A DNA stretch of 64,000 bases from Nemertoderma westbladi (taxonomy: Eukaryota > Xenacoelomorpha > Nemertodermatida > Nemertodermatidae): NCBI GenBank assembly GCA_032718475.1, contig JAUCBJ010000166.1, forward strand, positions 1 through 64,000. The letters are read 5' to 3'. A program made the position numbers and the translations under genes. Shown here piece by piece: positions 59,255 to 64,000 of the stretch. Numbering within the stretch: position 1 is the first letter of the stretch; each line of letters starts with the position of its first letter. The notes below the pieces were generated by a model, which saw nothing but the letters and a program-made list of their open reading frames with translations, was not told the DNA's origin and searched no databases.

Positions 59255-59809
59255 ACACGAAGTGGGGACTTCGCGCAGCACGAAGTTGGCAGAGCCTTAG
59301 CGAATTGACACTGTTAGGGGGTAGGTCAATTTATGCAAATAGTCACGTTGGCCCTCTAGCGGCAGACTGGAGAACTGCAGATGGATTCGCCTCCTTTGAA
59401 AGTCACAGCTAATGGTCTAATACATATCTGCCAAGTTTCAGCTTAAACGGATTAAAAGCAAAGAAATGGGAGGGCATTTAAAGTTTAGACATGTGGCCCT
59501 CTAGCGGGAGACCATTGCACTGATGGTGTCTGAAAGTCTCTCAAAAATCTCAACTTTTGCTCATATTGATACCTACAAATTTTCAACTTGGCAGCTTTAA
59601 ATCCGACAAAGTTATTAGCATGTCAAAATCGTAACGACGACGACGACGACGACAACGACGACGACGACGACAACGACGACGACGACGACAACGACGACGA
59701 CGACGACGACAACGACGACGACGACGACGACAACTATTTGCATAAATTGACCCACCCCCTAACAGTGTCAATTCGCTAAGGCTCCGCCAACTTCGTGGCT
59801 CGCCTCACA
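59255..59809. mobile_element. Foldback element with GTGGGGC-type ends and an internal GAC repeat
   Basis: Left end ACACGAAGTGGGGACTTCGC, right end TTCGTGGCTCGCCTCACA. Inner inverted repeats of about 50 bases (around 59285-59340 and 59731-59788) share GCCTTAGCGAATTGACA and AATTTATGCAAATAGT. The interior has two related stretches (GCCCTCTAGCGG at 59351 and 59494) and an ACG/ACA trinucleotide tract at 59633-59731. No gene. Confidence 0.75.
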
Positions 59810-60519
59810 ATCGAACGAGGCTTAGACACAGTAAAAAATAACTGTTTTATTTTATATCACATATGATACACAATGCTAACGTGGGGAAACAAAAACTGAC
59901 TACTTGAACAATTTAAGGGTTGGTCCCTTATTTGGTTGATACGCTACCATCGATATGTGCCAGATGTTCAATTTCGGTCGCGATGGTGTGGGGGTTATTT
60001 TTAATTTCTTTGAGATAGGCATTTTTTCCCTACAACAGTTTCTGCAACAGTTATCTGTAGTATTGTAGCAAAAAAATAGCTGTGATGCAGGATTCCAGAA
60101 CTTTTAAATTTTAAAACAGCAAAAATAATGTACTTGTCATCAATGGCATCTAAGCATTGTGGAGAATTCAAGTTTAACATGAAATTGTCCGCTATCATTT
60201 TATGACAGTGATTGCAAAAATGGCAAAATTGCAAAAATTGCAAATCATTTTATAGAGGTAAAAAAAGTGTAGCTTTTTTTGCCTTGAAATATTTATTACA
60301 ATAATACAGGTAGATTTCTATTATTTTTCTTAAAAACCACCAAAAGCATTAAGATCTAATTTGATGTCAAATTTGAATTGATGTAAATTGAAAGCTTTTG
60401 GAGTTATTAAGTTTTTTCAATTTTTCTCATTTGTGAATTTTTTGTCATTCAGCATGACACTCTCTGGTACATGTGCCGTTAGGTTAGGTTACAGATTAAA
60501 AGGGGGTTGAAAGGGCACA
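59810..60519. other. No gene seen
   Basis: AT-rich unique sequence leading into the terminal satellite. Confidence 0.4.
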
Positions 60520-60520
60520 G

Positions 60521-63500
60521 TGGAATAATTAATTAGTCTGTGTAATAAGTTCAACCCCACTAATTAATGGTTCTGTGTAATCAGTTCATACCTACTAATT
60601 AATGGTTCTGAGTAATCAGTTGAACCCCACTAATTAATGGTTCTGTGTAATCAGTTCAACCCCACTAATTAATGGTTCTGTGTAATCAGTTCAACCCCAC
60701 TAATTAATGGTTCTGTGTAATCAGTTCATACCCACTAATTAATGGTTCGGTGTAATCAGTTCAACCCCACTAATTAATGGTTCTGTGTAATCAGTTCAAC
60801 CCCACTAATTAATGGTTCTGTGTAATCAGTTCAACCCCACTAATTAATGGTTCTGTGTAATCAATTCAACCCCACTAATTAATGGTTCTGTGTAATCAGT
60901 TCATACCCACTAATTAATGGTTCTGTGTAATCAGTTCATACCCACTAATTAATGGTTCTGAGTAATCAGTTCATACCCACTAATTAATGGTTCTGTGTAA
61001 TCAGTTCATACCCACTAATTAATGGTTCTGTGTAATCAGTTCAACCCCACTAATTAATGGTTCTGTGTAATCAGTTCATACCCACTAATTAATGGTTCTG
61101 TGTAATCAATTCAACCCCACTAATTAATGGTTCTGAGTAATCAGTTCATACCCACTAATTAATGGTTCTGTGTAATCAGTTCATACCCACTAATTAATGG
61201 TTCTGAGTAATCAGTTCATACCCACTAATTAATGGTTCTGAGTAATCAGTTGAACCCCACAAATTAACGGTTCTGTGTAATCAGTTTATCCCCACTAATT
61301 AATGGTTCGGTGTAATCAGTTGAACCCCACATATTAATGGTTCTGTGTAATCAGTTGAACCCCACTAATTAATGGTTCTGTGTAATCAGTTCATACCCAC
61401 TAATTAATGGTTCTGTGTAATCAATTCAACCCCACTAATTAATGGTTCTGAGTAATCAGTTCATACCCACTAATTAATGGTTCTGTGTAATCAGTTCATA
61501 CCCACTAATTAATGGTTCTGAGTAATCAGTTGAACCCCACAAATTAACGGTTCGGTGTAATCAGTTCATCCCCACTAATTAATGGTTCGGTGTAATCAGT
61601 TGAACCCCACATATTAATGGTTCTGTGTAATCAGTTCATCCCCACTAATTAATGGTTCGGTGTAATCAGTTGAACCCCACATATTAATGGTTCTGTGTAA
61701 TCAATTCAACCCCACTAATTAATGGTTCTGAGTAATCAGTTCATACCCACTAATTAATGGTTCTGTGTAATCAGTTCATACCCACTAATTAATGGTTCTG
61801 AGTAATCAGTTCATACCCACTAATTAATGGTTCTGAGTAATCAGTTGAACCCCACAAATTAACGGTTCTGTGTAATCAGTTCATCCCCACTAATTAATGG
61901 TTCGGTGTAATCAGTTGAACCCCACATATTAATGGTTCTGTGTAATCAGTTCATCCCCACTAATTAATGGTTCGGTGTAATCAGTTGAACCCCACATATT
62001 AATGGTTCTGTGTAATCAATTCAACCCCACTAATTAATGGTTCTGAGTAATCAGTTCATACCCACTAATTAATGGTTCTGAGTAATCAGTTAATACCCAC
62101 TAATTAATGGTTCTGAGTAATCAGTTGAACCCCACAAATTAACGGTTCTGTGTAATCAGTTCATACCCACTAATTAATGGTTCTGAGTAATCAGTTGAAC
62201 CCCACAAATTAACGGTTCTGTGTAATCAGTTCATACCCACTAATTAATGGTTCTGAGTAATCAGTTGAACCCCACAAATTAACGGTTCTGTGTAATCAGT
62301 TCATACCCACTAATTAATGGTTCTGAGTAATCAGTTCATACCCACTAATTAATGGTTCTGAGTAATCAGTTGAACCCCACAAATTAACGGTTCTGTGTAA
62401 TCAGTTCATCCCCACTAATTAATGGTTCGGTGTAATCAGTTGAACCCCACATATTAATGGTTCTGTGTAATCAGTTCATCCCCACTAATTAATGGTTCGG
62501 TGTAATCAGTTGAACCCCACATATTAATGGTTCTGTGTAATCAATTCAACCCCACTAATTAATGGTTCTGAGTAATCAGTTCATACCCACTAATTAATGG
62601 TTCTGTGTAATCAGTTCATACCCACTAATTAATGGTTCTGAGAAATCAGTTGAACCCCACAAATTAACGGTTCTGTGTAATCAGTTCATCCCCACTAATT
62701 AATGGTTCGGTGTAATCAGTTGAACCCCACATATTAATGGTTCTGTGTAATCAGTTCATACCCACTAATTAATGGTTCTGTGTAATCAATTCAACCCCAC
62801 TAATGAATGGTTCTGAGTAATCAGTTCATACCCACTAATTAATGGTTCTGTGTAATCAATTCAACCCCACTAATTAATGGTTCTGAGTAATCAGTTCATA
62901 CCCACTAATTAATGGTTCTGCGTAATCAGTTCATACCCACTAATTAATGGTTCTGTGTAATCAGTTCATTCCCACTAATTAATGGTTCTGAGTAATCAGT
63001 TCATCCCCACTAATTAATGGTTCGGTGTAATCAGTTGAACCCCACATATTAATGGTTCTGTGTAATCAGTTCATACCCACTAATTAATGGTTCTGTGTAA
63101 TCAGTTCATACCCACTAATTAATGGTTCTGTGTAATCAGTTCAACCCCACTAATTAATGGTTCGGTGTAATCAGTTTAACCCCACTAATTAATGGTTCTG
63201 TGTAATCAGTTCATACCCACTAATTAATGGTTCTGTGTAATCAATTCAACCCCACTAATTAATGGTTCTGAGTAATCAGTTCATACCCACTAATTAATGG
63301 TTCTGTGTAATCAGTTCATACCCACTAATTAATGGTTCTGAGTAATCAGTTCATACCCACTAATTAATGGTTCTGAGTAATCAGTTGAACCCCACAAATT
63401 AACGGTTCTGTGTAATCAGTTCATCCCCACTAATTAATGGTTCGGTGTAATCAGTTGAACCCCACATATTAATGGTTCTGTGTAATCAGTTCATACCCAC

Positions 63501-64000
63501 TAATTAATGGTTCTGTGTAATCAATTCAACCCCACTAATTAAAGTTTCTGAGTAATCAGTTCATACCCACTAATTAATGGTTCTGTGTAATCAGTTCATA
63601 CCCACTAATTAATGGTTCTGTGTAATCAGTTCATACCCACTAATTAATGGTTCTGAGTAATCAGTTCATACCCACTAATTAATGGTTCTGAGTAATCAGT
63701 TCATACCCACTAATTAATGGTTCTGAGTAATCAGTTGAACCCCACAAATTAACGGTTCTGTGTAATCAGTTCATACCCACTAATTAATGGTTCTGAGTAA
63801 TCAGTTGAACCCCACAAATTAACGGTTCTGTGTAATCAGTTCATACCCACTAATTAATGGTTCTGAGTAATCAGTTGAACCCCACAAATTAACGGTTCTG
63901 TGTAATCAGTTCATACCCACTAATTAATGGTTCTGAGTAATCAGTTCATACCCACTAATTAATGGTTCTGAGTAATCAGTTGAACCCCACAAATTAACGG
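60521..64000 (+). repeat. 35-bp satellite array, about 99 units, continuing beyond the window
   Basis: Core AATTAATGGTTCTGTGTAAT. Variants at the CAGTTCAACCCC/CAGTTCATACCC/CAGTTGAACCCC site and AAATTAACGG or ATATTAATGG units follow a recurring order, so a higher-order repeat exists. No interruption is seen up to the last base. Confidence 0.95.

Noticed and set aside
59583-59779. Poly-Asp/poly-Arg ORFs
   Set aside because: Translation of the ACG trinucleotide tract within a foldback element.
26940-64000. CRISPR-like arrays
   Set aside because: Repeats are contiguous with no unique spacers, and the window is eukaryotic.

Overview
The window is eukaryotic and almost certainly metazoan. It has spliced genes with GT/AG introns, an AMPA/kainate-type ionotropic glutamate receptor, a ciliary microtubule inner protein homologue (CIMIP1/C20orf85), LINE-type reverse transcriptases, MITE-like elements and very large tandem arrays. 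The background is AT-rich. The gene set suggests a bilaterian, probably a marine invertebrate, but the sequence alone does not fix the phylum.

Layout. 1-720: broken LINE reverse transcriptase, minus strand. 968-11239: seven 3' exons of the glutamate receptor, plus strand, with the 5' exons outside the window; one intron holds a 5'-truncated LINE with an intact 730-codon ORF (6134-8784, minus). 11199-15470: three different minisatellites in a row (41, 21 and 31 bp units); the receptor's stop codon lies in the first 41-bp unit. 17210-17895: imperfect foldback. 17974-18847: the last two coding exons of CIMIP1, minus strand. 20260-21200: second broken LINE RT. 22785-23909: single-exon acyl-CoA thioesterase of the ACOT8/TesB family. 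24644-33392: a mosaic of one repeat family in several orientations, with a near-perfect 110-bp-arm palindrome built on a tRNA 3' half at its centre and a nested MITE. 35570-37040: 28-bp array. 37977-40049: single-exon TPR protein, probably TTC24, ending in a CaaX box. 41948-43022 and 44050-44480: decayed transposon genes, the second Crypton-like. 45890-57440: three adjoining arrays (25 bp; 66 bp, which stays open in frame; and a 46-bp array that multiplied a splice donor). 58260-58500: third broken LINE fragment. 59255-59809: foldback element. 60520-64000: 35-bp satellite that runs off the window.

The host genes (receptor, ciliary protein, thioesterase, TPR protein) share no obvious pathway. 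What unifies the window is repeat biology: tandem arrays occupy roughly a third of it, often next to or inside gene boundaries. The observations most worth following are the receptor tail encoded by a minisatellite, the tRNA-half palindrome, the array of duplicated splice donors and the modular repeat family. Exon calls come from reading frames and splice consensus only; no alignment or expression data were available.
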